A stretch of DNA of 64,000 nucleotides, from assembly GCF_900696085.1 (NCBI RefSeq), contig NZ_CAADFC020000009.1, positions 124,001-188,000 of the forward strand, written 5' to 3'. A program made the position numbers and the translations under genes. The notes beneath the pieces are model-generated. The model saw nothing but the letters and a program-made list of their open reading frames with translations, was not told the origin of the DNA and did no database searches. Source of the DNA: Bradyrhizobium ivorense (GTDB lineage Bacteria; Pseudomonadota; Alphaproteobacteria; Rhizobiales; Xanthobacteraceae). Each line of letters begins with the position of its first letter. Within the stretch, counting starts at the first letter, position 1. This document shows positions 55,006 to 63,896 of this stretch, one piece after another.

Positions 55006-56577
55006 ATGACGCATGTCACGCTGCGCAGCGAGTTCGAGGACTTGATCGACCCCTACGCGCCGGTCGGCCAGGTCGGCACGGGCTTTGATTTCACCGAGGG
55101 CCCGATCTGGCATCCGCTCGAACACTTTCTGCTGTTCTCCGACATGCCCGGCGACGTGCGCCGGCGCTGGGATGCGCGGCGCGGCGTGGTCGAGGTCCGG
55201 CGCCCCTCGAACAAATGCAACGGCATGACCTATGATGCCGACCTCAATCTGATCGTCTGCGAGCACGCGACGTCGTCGCTGATCCGCGAGCGGCCGGACG
55301 GACGGCGCGAGGTACTGGCCTCGCATTACGACAACCAGGAGCTCAACAGCCCCAACGACGTCTGCGTGCACTCCTCGGGTGCGATCTATTTTTCCGATCC
55401 CTGGTATGGCCGGATGCCGGTCTATGGCGTCGAGCGGCCGCGCCAGCTCGGCTTTCAGGGCGTCTACCGCGTGCCATCAGGCGGCGGCGCGCCGCAGCTT
55501 CTCGTCGACCGCTATCTGTTCGAGCAGCCGAACGGGCTGTGCTTCTCGCCCGACGAGCGCATCCTCTATGTCAACGACACCGTGCAGGCGCTGATCCGTG
55601 CCTTCGACGTCACCGCCGACGGCGCACTCGCCAATCCGCGGGTGTTCGCCTCCGGCATCCGCTCCGAGCTCGAGCCCGGCCTGCCCGACGGCATGAAGTG
55701 CGACCAGCGCGGCAATGTCTGGGTCACCGCGCCCGGCGGTGTCTGGGTCTATTCGCCCGCCGGCAATCTGCTCGGCAAGGTCCGCCTGCCGGAGCTGGTC
55801 GCCAATCTCGCCTGGGGCGGACCTGATTTCCGCACGCTCTATCTGACCGCGACCCATTCGGTCTATGCGATCCCGACAAAAGTCGGGCCGCGCCACGAGC
55901 CCTATATGAGCGGCAAGCCCGGCGGCGCGGGCGCCGCCTCGTCGACGGCGGTGCCGAACCTCGCTACCGGCGAGATGCGGATCGATCCGCAGCGCTGTGC
56001 GATGATCATCCAGGACATGCAGAACGACGTCATCATGGATGGCGGCGCGTTTGCGGATTCCGGCGCGCCCGCGCATGCGCGCCGGCAGCACGTTGTCGAG
56101 AACGTCCGCCGCGTTGCCGAGGCGGCGCGCGCCCGCGGCGTCGCCATCATCCATGTCTGGTTCGTCGTCGAACCCGGCGCACCCGGCGTGACCTTGAATG
56201 CGCCGTTGTTCGAGGGGCTGGTCGACAGCAAGGCGATGGTGCGCGGCAGCTGGGGCGCCGCGCCGGTCTCCGGCCTCGAGCCGCGTCCGGGCGACTTCGT
56301 GGTCGAGAAGATGCGGATGAGCGCCTGGGAAGGCACCCGGCTGGAGACGATCCTGAAAGCCACCGGCCGCGACATGATCATCAACACCGGCGCCTGGACC
56401 AACATGTCGGTCGAGCACACCGCACGCACCGGCGCCGACAAGGGCTACTTCATGATCGTGCCGGAGGACTGCTGCTCGACCATGAACGCCGACTGGCACA
56501 ACGCTGCGATCAATTTTGCGCTGCAGAACGTCTCGGTGGTGACCAACGCCGACACCGTGATCAAGGCGCTTGGCTGA
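55006..56577 (+). CDS. SMP-30/gluconolactonase fused to isochorismatase-like domain
   Basis: A 523-residue fusion. Residues 1-295 form an SMP-30/gluconolactonase beta-propeller with metal ligands in DFTEGPIWHPLEH, NSPNDVCVHSSG and FSPDERILYVNDT. Residues 320-520 are an isochorismatase-like hydrolase with IIQDMQNDVIMDGG and VEKMRMSAWEGT, but the strip that normally holds the nucleophile Cys (GxxTNxCVE) reads GAWTNMSVEHTAR, with Ser in its place. The domain may be inactive, or use a different mechanism. No frameshift is seen, so it is a true fusion. The lactonase half fits the other ring-opening enzymes here. Confidence 0.85.
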   Translation: MTHVTLRSEFEDLIDPYAPVGQVGTGFDFTEGPIWHPLEHFLLFSDMPGDVRRRWDARRGVVEVRRPSNKCNGMTYDADLNLIVCEHATSSLIRERPDGRREVLASHYDNQELNSPNDVCVHSSGAIYFSDPWYGRMPVYGVERPRQLGFQGVYRVPSGGGAPQLLVDRYLFEQPNGLCFSPDERILYVNDTVQALIRAFDVTADGALANPRVFASGIRSELEPGLPDGMKCDQRGNVWVTAPGGVWVYSPAGNLLGKVRLPELVANLAWGGPDFRTLYLTATHSVYAIPTKVGPRHEPYMSGKPGGAGAASSTAVPNLATGEMRIDPQRCAMIIQDMQNDVIMDGGAFADSGAPAHARRQHVVENVRRVAEAARARGVAIIHVWFVVEPGAPGVTLNAPLFEGLVDSKAMVRGSWGAAPVSGLEPRPGDFVVEKMRMSAWEGTRLETILKATGRDMIINTGAWTNMSVEHTARTGADKGYFMIVPEDCCSTMNADWHNAAINFALQNVSVVTNADTVIKALG

Positions 56578-56584
56578 AGGGGCG

Positions 56585-57214
56585 GTGGTGCCAAAGCTGC
56601 TTCACCTCGCCTGCTCGCCCCGCACTGAGTCGGAATCGGCCGACGGTGCGCGGGTCTTCCTCGACGCCTTTCGCACGGCGCGCCCGGACTGGGAGATCGA
56701 TGCGATGAACCTATGGCGCGATCCGCTGCCGGATTTCGAAGGCTATCTGCTGGAGGCCAAATATTCCCGGATCGGCGGCAAGCCCTTTACCAACTCGCAG
56801 CGCGATGCGTTCGCGGTCGCCGAGCGCCTCGCGCTGCGGCTGTCGCTGGCCGATCGCGTGCTGATCTCGACGCCGATGTGGAATTTTTCGATCCCCTACA
56901 AGCTCAAGCAGTGGCTCGACGTGATCATCCAGCCCGGCCTGACCTTCCGCTTCGATCCCGCGACCGGCTACCTGCCGCTGCTCAAGGACCGGCCGACCGT
57001 CGTGATCGTCGCCAGCGGCAGCGACTTCGTCACCGGCATGAACCGCGGCCGCATCGACATGGCGACGCCCTATCTGCGCGAGGCATTGCGCTTCATCGGC
57101 ATCAGCGACGTGCGCTTCGTGCCGATCGGCCCGACCACCGGCCCCACCGAGCCGATCCGCGCCGCGCGCGAGGCCGCGCATCGCAGGCTGGCGGAGATGG
57201 CGGGAAGGTTTTGA
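56585..57214 (+). CDS. FMN-dependent NADH-azoreductase-like protein
   Basis: A 209-residue flavodoxin-fold protein of the AzoR family. FMN-binding strips are LLHLACSPRTESESADG near the N-terminus and ISTPMWNFSIPYKLKQWLD near residue 95. The start is taken as GTG 56585 after AAGGGG; TTG 56570 or GTG 56588 are alternatives. It overlaps or abuts the SMP-30 fusion gene. Such enzymes reduce azo and quinone compounds, which would suit a pathway for an aromatic substrate. Confidence 0.85.
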   Translation: MVPKLLHLACSPRTESESADGARVFLDAFRTARPDWEIDAMNLWRDPLPDFEGYLLEAKYSRIGGKPFTNSQRDAFAVAERLALRLSLADRVLISTPMWNFSIPYKLKQWLDVIIQPGLTFRFDPATGYLPLLKDRPTVVIVASGSDFVTGMNRGRIDMATPYLREALRFIGISDVRFVPIGPTTGPTEPIRAAREAAHRRLAEMAGRF

Positions 57215-57270
57215 CGAACGCCACTGTCAGTCCCGTCACCCTGATCAGGGGTTTGCTCAACTTGCTCGGT

Positions 57271-57373
57271 GTCATCACCCGGCTTGACCGGGTGATCCAG
57301 TATTCCAGAGACGCCGGTGATAGAAGCGAGGGGCCGCGGCGTACTGGATCGCCCGGTCAAGCCGGGCGATGAC
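57271..57373. repeat. REP-like palindromic element, copy 2
   Basis: GTCATCACCCGGCTTGACCG ... AAGCCGGGCGATGAC, with inner GATCCAGTATT and TACTGGATC. It is the same element as 34468-34569 but in the other orientation, about 100 bp long. Confidence 0.82.
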
Positions 57374-57586
57374 AACGGTAGATGAGGACAAAGCTTAACA
57401 AGCTCTCAGGATGACGGGCAGAGAAGAGCGCCCCCGATTCGCATGTCAAACACCTTGCTCGGTGTCGTCCCCGCAAAATTCCGTCACGCGGCACCGGGCG
57501 TTAGACCAATTGCGTAAGTAGTCGTCCGGATACCCGACGGGTTCCCGATCTGGCTATGCAGCCTTCAGCCAACAAAAAGAAACGGC

Positions 57587-57799
57587 ATGAAGAAGCTGAT
57601 CGATCGCCATCGGGACATCCAGTACACGGTCACCAACATCGAACCGGATCTCTGGAGCTGGTCATTCGAAATCAACGGCAAGATCAAGCGCGGCACCACC
57701 CGTGCGCGGCTTGATCTGCTGGCGCAGCGGAGGGTCTGCACCATCATCGACCGCGAGCTGAAAAGCCTCGCGCGCAGCAAGCCGCGCGAGCCCGACTGA
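57587..57799 (+). CDS. Conserved small hypothetical protein
   Basis: A 70-residue basic protein with aromatic-rich strip TNIEPDLWSWSFEINGKIKR followed by a helix with RARLDLLAQRRVCTII. It has the look of small bradyrhizobial proteins of unknown function. It stands alone between a repeat and the HD-domain gene. A clear ribosome site is not seen. Confidence 0.55.
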   Translation: MKKLIDRHRDIQYTVTNIEPDLWSWSFEINGKIKRGTTRARLDLLAQRRVCTIIDRELKSLARSKPREPD

Positions 57800-57968
57800 G
57801 CGCGATCTGCATCGGCCTCAATACCTTGCTGCAGGATATTCATCGCGCAAGGCACTTCCTGTTCAAGGTTCGCGATTTTATCTTGGTCGAGGACGATCCA
57901 CAGCCAGCGCATCGATTGCGAAACTGTCGGCCGCGTCCAGCGGACACGCGAAGACCAGGAGCACTGCA

Positions 57969-58604
57969 ATGGCCGAGATTTCCGGCATCGTGATTCCCGA
58001 CAGCAAGATCGCCCGCGAGGCCGCCGAGCTGGTGCGGCAGCACGAATCCGAGATGCTGTTCAACCATTCGGTTCGGGTGTTCGCGTTCGGCGCGCTGAAG
58101 GGCATCCGGCAGAAGCTGAAGTTCGACGCCGAGCTGCTCTATGTCGCAGCGCTGTTTCATGACCTCGGCCTCGCCGACGCCTTCCATACCGAAACAAAGC
58201 GCTTTGAAGTCGACGGCGCCGACGCGGCGCGCGCCTTTCTCAGGAGCCACGGCATCCCCGAGCCGCAAGCGGACCTGGTGTGGGAAGCGATCGCCCTGCA
58301 CACCACGCCCGGCATCCCGCAATACATGCGGCCGGAGATCGCGCTCACCAATGCGGGCGTGCTGGTCGATGTCGTCGGGATCGGTTACGATGACTACACA
58401 CCGGAGCAGCGCGATCAGGTCGTCGCCGCCTTTCCCCGCGGCGATTTCAAGAATGAGTTCATCCAGGTTCAAACCTGCTCGGCACTGAAGAAACCGCAGA
58501 CCACGTTCGGCACGGTCAACTTCGACTTCATCCAGGAGCACGACCACACATTCCACAAGCCGAACGCCTGCACGCGAATCCGCAATACGCCCTGGCAGAG
58601 CTGA
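57969..58604 (+). CDS. HD-domain hydrolase, cyanamide hydratase-like
   Basis: A 211-residue HD protein. The metal-binding set starts with His33 (FNHSVRVFAFGA) and His64-Asp65 (AALFHDLGLAD), followed by HTTPGIPQYMRPE and LVDVVGIGYDDYT. The order and spacing resemble cyanamide hydratase-like HD proteins, which hydrate nitriles or cyanamide. The substrate is unknown here. It starts after GGAG-type sequence at about 57957 and is not in an evident operon. Confidence 0.82.
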   Translation: MAEISGIVIPDSKIAREAAELVRQHESEMLFNHSVRVFAFGALKGIRQKLKFDAELLYVAALFHDLGLADAFHTETKRFEVDGADAARAFLRSHGIPEPQADLVWEAIALHTTPGIPQYMRPEIALTNAGVLVDVVGIGYDDYTPEQRDQVVAAFPRGDFKNEFIQVQTCSALKKPQTTFGTVNFDFIQEHDHTFHKPNACTRIRNTPWQS

Positions 58605-58737
58605 GCACACGCGACAACGCTGGCATCATTTGATATGGCTAGCCGCTCAAGGCAGGCATTCAGCCGCTGACGGTTGCAGCCGGCGGCGGCTTTTGGGATC
58701 GTGCGTATCGCGCTGCAACTATCAGGGAGGTCCCGAC

Positions 58738-59829
58738 ATGGCCATCCTCAAGGACTTCACGATCGGCTTCTACAAGATCCCGCTTCCGGTGGTGCTGAGC
58801 GACAGCACGCATGGCGAGATCACGGCGTTCGAGCTGATCACGATCCGTGCCCGCGATGCCGACGGTGCCGTGGGAACCGGCTACACCTACACGGTCGGCC
58901 GCAACGGCGGCGCCGTCGCGGATATTCTGAGCCGCGAAATCGGCGAGGTCGCGCTTGAGATGGAAGCCGACGACACCGAGCAGCTCTGGCACAAAGTGTG
59001 GTGGGCGCTGCACTATGGCGGCCGCGGCGGGCCGGCGGTGCTGGCGCTCTCGGCGCTCGACATCGCGCTGTGGGACCTGAAGGCGCGGCGCGCATCGTTG
59101 CCGCTGTGGCGGCTGCTCGGCGGCTTCGATCGCCGCGTGCCCTGCTATGCCGGCGGCATCGATCTCGATCTGCCGCTGGACGGGCTGCTCAAGCAGACCG
59201 ACGACAACCTCGGCAAGGGATTTCGCGCCATCAAAATGAAGGTCGGCCGCCCCAGCCTCGCGGCCGACGTGGCGCGCGTCAAGGCGATGCGCGGCCATCT
59301 CGGCGACGAGTTTCCATTGATGGCCGACGCCAACATGAAGTGGACCGTCGAGGAGGCGATCCGCGCCGCGCGCGCGCTGCTGCCGTTCGACCTGACCTGG
59401 CTGGAGGAGCCGACCATTCCCGACGATGTCGAGGGCCATGCCCGCATCCTCAGGGCGGGCGGCGTGCCGATCGCGGCCGGCGAGAACCTGCGCAGCCTGT
59501 GGGAGTTCAAGCCGTACATCGCCGGCGGCGCGCTGTCCTATGCCGAGCCCGATGTCACCAATTGCGGCGGCGTCACCAGCTTCATGAAAATCGCCCGCCT
59601 CGCCGAGGCGTTCAACATCCCCGTCACCAGCCATGGCGCGCACGATATCACCGTGCATCTGTTAGCGGCCTGCCCGAACCGCTCCTATCTCGAGGCGCAC
59701 GGTTTTGGGCTCGACCGCTATATCGAACATCCGCTGGTGCTGGAACAGGGCATGGCGATCGCGCCGGATCGCCATGGGCACGGCGTCGCGTTCGACTGGA
59801 AGGGGTTGGACAAGCTCAGCGCGCGCTGA
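58738..59829 (+). CDS. Mandelate racemase/muconate lactonizing-type enolase-superfamily enzyme
   Basis: A 363-residue enolase-superfamily enzyme. The catalytic Lys pair is in RAIKMKVGRP near residue 168, metal ligands are LMADANMKW near residue 200, WLEEPTIPDD near residue 225 and AAGENLRSLW near residue 250, and the general base His is in TSHGAHDITVH near residue 302. This is the MR-subgroup layout (KxK and a His-Asp dyad), seen in acid sugar dehydratases and racemases. GGGAGG before ATG 58738 fixes the start, against an upstream open frame. The substrate is not deduced. Confidence 0.87.
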   Translation: MAILKDFTIGFYKIPLPVVLSDSTHGEITAFELITIRARDADGAVGTGYTYTVGRNGGAVADILSREIGEVALEMEADDTEQLWHKVWWALHYGGRGGPAVLALSALDIALWDLKARRASLPLWRLLGGFDRRVPCYAGGIDLDLPLDGLLKQTDDNLGKGFRAIKMKVGRPSLAADVARVKAMRGHLGDEFPLMADANMKWTVEEAIRAARALLPFDLTWLEEPTIPDDVEGHARILRAGGVPIAAGENLRSLWEFKPYIAGGALSYAEPDVTNCGGVTSFMKIARLAEAFNIPVTSHGAHDITVHLLAACPNRSYLEAHGFGLDRYIEHPLVLEQGMAIAPDRHGHGVAFDWKGLDKLSAR

Positions 59830-59864
59830 GTTTGTAGTGCATCGATTTGTCCGCGCATTCCGTT

Positions 59865-59987
59865 CACCTCTCCCCGACGGGGAGAGGTCGATTTGCGCAG
59901 CAAATCGGGTGAGGGGCCGCAGCTCCAACGAGAGACCGTAGCCCCTCACCGGGCGCTGCGCGCCGACCTCTCCCAAGGGAGAGGTGG
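59865..59987. repeat. Palindromic intergenic element, copy 2
   Basis: CACCTCTCCCCGACGGGGAG ... CCTCTCCCAAGGGAGAGGTG, with inner GGTGAGGGGC and GCCCCTCACC. Same class as 46629-46773 and 63675-63821; sequence variation in the outer hairpins. Confidence 0.85.
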
Positions 59988-60131
59988 ACTAGTGCTGCGG
60001 CACCGACCGGATCTCAAGATGTTTCCAGATGTGGCGCTGCGGGAATGCTGCCCTGCCGCTAAGTGCTAGGCGCGCTGATGCCAAGCTGCTAGCGTCCGGC
60101 GCTTCAGATTGCCTTGCAAGGACCGGAGCAA

Positions 60132-61550
60132 ATGGATAACCGTAGTGATGTTTGGCGCGGCGTCGACACCATCAAGCCGCGATTCATCGAGCTGAGCGAC
60201 CGCGTGTGGGCGATGCCCGAGGTCTGCTACACCGAAGCGCGCTCATGCGCCGAACATCTGGCCGAGCTGCGCCATCAGGGCTTTCGCATCACGGAAAACG
60301 TCGCCGGGATTCCGACCGCGGTGATCGGCGAATGGGGCGAAGGCGGCCCTGTGATCGCCTTCATGGGCGAATACGATGCCCTGCCCGGCCTCAGCCAGGA
60401 GGCCGGTGTCGCCGAGCATCGCCCGGTCGAGAGCGGCGGCCATGGCCATGGCTGCGGGCACAATCTGCTCGGCTCCTCGGCACTGCTCGCCGCCACCGCG
60501 GTGAAGGACTGGCTCGCCGAGAACAAGGTGCCGGGGCGCGTGCGCTATTACGGCTGTCCCGCCGAGGAAGGCGGCGCGGCCAAGGCCTTCATGGTGCGCT
60601 CCGGCGCATTCGCGGACGCCGATATCGCCATCACCTGGCACCCGCACAGCTTCTGGGAAGTCGCGGTGACGCCGTCGCTCGCCAACACCCGCGCCGATTT
60701 CAGCTTCACCGGGCGCACCTCGCACGCCTCGGCCTCGCCGCATCTCGGCCGCAGCGCGCTCGACGCGGTGGAATTGATGAATGTCGGCGTCAACTACATG
60801 CGCGAGCACATGCCGAGCGACGCGCGCGTGCACTACGCGCTGCTCGACACCGGCGGGATTGCGCCGAACGTGGTGCAGGCCCATGCCAGGGTGCGCTATT
60901 CGATCCGCGCCCGCGACCTGCCCGGCATGAACGAATTGGTCGAGCGCGTGCACAAGATCGCGCAGGGCGCGGCGCTGATGACCGAGACCAAGGTCGAGAT
61001 GAAGATCATCTCCGCAGTCTCCAACATCCTGCCCAACACGCCGCTGGAGCAGGAGCTGCACCGCATCATGGAGGAGCTCGGCCCGCCGCATTTCGACGAT
61101 GCCGACAAGGATTTCGCCGGCAAGATCCGCGCGACCCTGACCGACAAGGACATCGCCTCGGTGTATTACGCGATCGGCATGGAGCCGACCGACCGGCCGC
61201 TCGCCGACTTCCTGGTGCCGATCGACGCCAAGCGCAATCCGCTGATCGGCTCGACCGACGTCGGCGACGTCAGCTGGGTGGTGCCGACGGTGCAGGTCCA
61301 TGCACCGACGGTTGCGATCGGCACCCCGTTCCACACCTGGCAGGTGGTGGCGCAGGGCAAGACCCCGGCGGCGCACAAGGCTATGGTGCAGGCCGCGAAG
61401 GCGATGGCCGGGCTCGGCGTCAGGGCATTGCTGGATCCCAAGCTGATCGAGGCCGCCAAGGCCGACCTGACCAGGCGGACCGCCCGCACCCCCTATGTCA
61501 GCCCGCTGCCGGCGCATGTTGCACCGCCGTTGACAATGTCGGTGGCGTAA
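60132..61550 (+). CDS. M20-family amidohydrolase/peptidase (AbgB-like)
   Basis: A 472-residue M20 metallopeptidase-type protein. Metal ligands are in GEYDALPGLSQ near residue 85, HGHGCGHNLLGSSAL near residue 109, CPAEEGGAAKAF near residue 145 and a late His (TPFHTWQVVA) near residue 405; the dimerisation domain RTSHASASPHLGRSA lies near residue 200. It resembles p-aminobenzoyl-glutamate hydrolase subunit B and amide hydrolases. ATG 60132 follows GGAG. A peptide or N-acyl substrate is likely, which matches the peptide-type transporter downstream. Confidence 0.87.
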   Translation: MDNRSDVWRGVDTIKPRFIELSDRVWAMPEVCYTEARSCAEHLAELRHQGFRITENVAGIPTAVIGEWGEGGPVIAFMGEYDALPGLSQEAGVAEHRPVESGGHGHGCGHNLLGSSALLAATAVKDWLAENKVPGRVRYYGCPAEEGGAAKAFMVRSGAFADADIAITWHPHSFWEVAVTPSLANTRADFSFTGRTSHASASPHLGRSALDAVELMNVGVNYMREHMPSDARVHYALLDTGGIAPNVVQAHARVRYSIRARDLPGMNELVERVHKIAQGAALMTETKVEMKIISAVSNILPNTPLEQELHRIMEELGPPHFDDADKDFAGKIRATLTDKDIASVYYAIGMEPTDRPLADFLVPIDAKRNPLIGSTDVGDVSWVVPTVQVHAPTVAIGTPFHTWQVVAQGKTPAAHKAMVQAAKAMAGLGVRALLDPKLIEAAKADLTRRTARTPYVSPLPAHVAPPLTMSVA

Positions 61551-61862
61551 CGCCGCAGTTTGCCGCGCCCGGCCCGCCGCTTCGGCGAGGCCCGGGCGCG
61601 AGAGAAAAAACCGCCTCGGAACAAAGGATAACGAACAAATTTTCCGCAAGTCCGAGGCGCGGAGGGACGGACTTTGGCGCCCGATTGCCGAAGCCGTGTG
61701 CGGTCGCGAAAGATTCTGCCCAAGCGATAGCCAAAAGACCTAGGACCTGTGGCGCTGGAGACGTTGACCTTCGCGGTCATTCGGTGTGCCATCCTGCCGC
61801 CAAATACCCGGCGGCCCGCTTGTCGTGGCCAGCCGCAATAACCGGAACCGGACGAGGGGACT
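61551..61862. other. Intergenic region before the peptide-type transporter
   Basis: Soon after the M20 stop there is a strong GC hairpin (CGCGCCCGG at 61564 paired with CCGGGCGCG near 61600), followed by an A-rich strip and not by T residues, so it is not a classical terminator for this strand. The rest probably holds the promoter of the transporter; no clear box is seen. Confidence 0.45.
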
Positions 61863-63653
61863 ATGTTCGACAAAGACCTGCGAACCATGATCGACGACGT
61901 GAAGGACGGCCGGATGAACCGCCGTGCCTTCGTGCAGCGGATGATCGCCGTCGGCCTCACGGCGCCGATGGCCAACCAGATTCTCGCCATCGGCGGCGTC
62001 GCGATGGCGCAGAGCCCCAATCCCTACAAGCCGACCAAGCGCGGCGGCGGCGGTCCGCTGAAACTGCTGTGGTGGCAGGGCGCGACCCTGCTCAACCCGC
62101 ATTTCGCCACCGGCACCAAGGACCAGGACGGCTCGCGCATCTTCTACGAACCGCTCGCGAGCTGGGACGCCGACGGCCATCTCAACCCGATCCTTGCCGC
62201 GGAAATTCCCTCAATCCAGAACGGCGGGCTCTCCGCCGACGCCAAATCGGTGACCTGGAAACTCAAGCCCGGCGTGAAATGGCACGACGGCAAACCGGTT
62301 ACAGCCGACGACCTGGTGTTCAACTGGGAATACGCCACCGATCCCGCGACCGCGGCGGTCTCGAGCGGCACCTACGCCGACATGACCGTCGAGAAGGTCA
62401 ACGACCTCACCATTCGCATCACCTTCAAGCAGCCGACCCCGTTCTGGGCCAACGCCTTTGTCGGCGCCTATGGCTGCATCATCCCAAAACACCTGTTCGC
62501 GGAGTACAAGGGCGGCAAGTCGCGCGAGGCGCCGAACAATCTGAAGCCGGTCGGCACCGGGCCCTACAAGTTCGTCGAGTTCAAGCCGGGCGACCTGATC
62601 CGCGGCGAGATCAATCCCGACTACCACATGGCGAACCGGCCCCATTTCGACACCATCGAGATGAAGGGCGGCGGCGACGCAGTCTCGGCGGCGCGCGCGG
62701 TGATCCAGACCGGCGAATATGATTTCGCCTGGAACATCCAGGTCGAGGACGAGGTGCTGCTGCGGCTCGAGAAGGGCGGCAAGGGCAAGACGCTCTATGC
62801 GGTCGGCGGCGACATCGAGTTCATCGCCCTCAACTTCACCGACCCGAACACCGAGGTCGACGGCGAACGTTCCTCGATGAAGACCAAGCATCCGATCCTG
62901 TCCGACGCCCGCGTGCGCAAGGCCTTGGCGCTGCTGGTCGACCGCGAGTCCGTCAAGAAGGTGATCTACGGCCGCGCCGGCCGCACCACGTCCAACTATC
63001 TCAATGGTCCGGAAGAATTCGTCTCCAAGAACACCAAATGGGAATTCTCGATCGAGAAGGCGAGCGCGCTGCTCGACGAGGCCGGCTGGAAGATCGGCGG
63101 GGACGGCATCCGCGAGAAGGACGGCAAGAAGCTGAAGCTGCTCTACCAGACCTCGATCAACGGGCCGCGCCAGAAGACCCAGGCGATCGTCAAGCAGGCC
63201 TGCCAGAAGGCCGGCATCGACGTCGAGCTGAAATCGGTGGTGGCCTCGGTGTTCTTCTCCTCCGACGTCGCCAATCCCGACACCTATGCGAAATTCTACG
63301 CCGACATCGAGATGTTCCAGATCCCGATGACGCAGCCCGATCCGGCGCTGCACATGCGCCGCTATCACTCGCGCGAGGTCGCCACCAAGGACAACAAGTG
63401 GCAGGGCCGCAACTTCCCGCGCTGGGTCAACAAGGATTTCGACGCCGCGGTCGATGCGGCGGATACCGAGACTGATCCGATCAAGCGGGCCGACCTCTAC
63501 GTCAAGAGCAACGACCTGATGTGGCAGGACACGGTGGTGATCCCGGTGATGCATCGCGCCGCGGTAGAGGCCTGCACCAACTCGCTGCGGCCGGCGCTCT
63601 CCGGCTGGGCCAACCAGACCGACAATCTGCAGGACTGGTACCGGGAAGCCTGA
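61863..63653 (+). CDS. Peptide-type ABC transporter substrate-binding protein (Tat-exported)
   Basis: A 596-residue binding protein of the SBP_bac_5 (DppA/OppA) family. The signal peptide carries a twin-arginine motif (MNRRAFVQRMIAVG) with an N-terminal extension and a cleavage site near GVAMAQSP. Mature blocks include LVFNWEYATDP near residue 155, GPYKFVEFKPGD near residue 235 and PDPALHMRRYHSREV near residue 495. It likely brings the substrate of the M20 enzyme. The permease gene begins beyond a palindromic repeat at the window edge. Confidence 0.9.
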   Translation: MFDKDLRTMIDDVKDGRMNRRAFVQRMIAVGLTAPMANQILAIGGVAMAQSPNPYKPTKRGGGGPLKLLWWQGATLLNPHFATGTKDQDGSRIFYEPLASWDADGHLNPILAAEIPSIQNGGLSADAKSVTWKLKPGVKWHDGKPVTADDLVFNWEYATDPATAAVSSGTYADMTVEKVNDLTIRITFKQPTPFWANAFVGAYGCIIPKHLFAEYKGGKSREAPNNLKPVGTGPYKFVEFKPGDLIRGEINPDYHMANRPHFDTIEMKGGGDAVSAARAVIQTGEYDFAWNIQVEDEVLLRLEKGGKGKTLYAVGGDIEFIALNFTDPNTEVDGERSSMKTKHPILSDARVRKALALLVDRESVKKVIYGRAGRTTSNYLNGPEEFVSKNTKWEFSIEKASALLDEAGWKIGGDGIREKDGKKLKLLYQTSINGPRQKTQAIVKQACQKAGIDVELKSVVASVFFSSDVANPDTYAKFYADIEMFQIPMTQPDPALHMRRYHSREVATKDNKWQGRNFPRWVNKDFDAAVDAADTETDPIKRADLYVKSNDLMWQDTVVIPVMHRAAVEACTNSLRPALSGWANQTDNLQDWYREA

Positions 63654-63674
63654 GCACCGGCCCGGAAATTGCTT

Positions 63675-63821
63675 CCTCTCTCCCTGTCCTTGCGGGGAGA
63701 GAGTCGGGATGAGGGGCTTTATCAGCGAATGCGGTGGACGGTGAGTTCGTGGAGAATCCCCCTCACCCGGAATTCAAGCGGTGCTTGAATTCCGACCTCT
63801 CCCCGCAAGCGGGGCGAGGTG
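63675..63821. repeat. Palindromic intergenic element, copy 3
   Basis: CCTCTCTCCCTGTCCTTGCG ... CCCCGCAAGCGGGGCGAGG, with inner GGATGAGGGGC and TCCCCCTCACCC. Same class as the elements at 46629 and 59865. It lies between the binding-protein and permease genes of one transporter. Confidence 0.85.
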
Positions 63822-63896
63822 AAGTTCGAGCTCGCCTGTCGACTGGAAGCAAAATCATCGTGCCCTATGTGCGAGCGTTAGTTAGATGATCTCCCC

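Noticed and set aside
60152..62722. 856-residue plus-strand ORF
   Set aside because: Runs out of frame through the M20 peptidase and into the binding-protein gene; composition is Arg-rich and meaningless.
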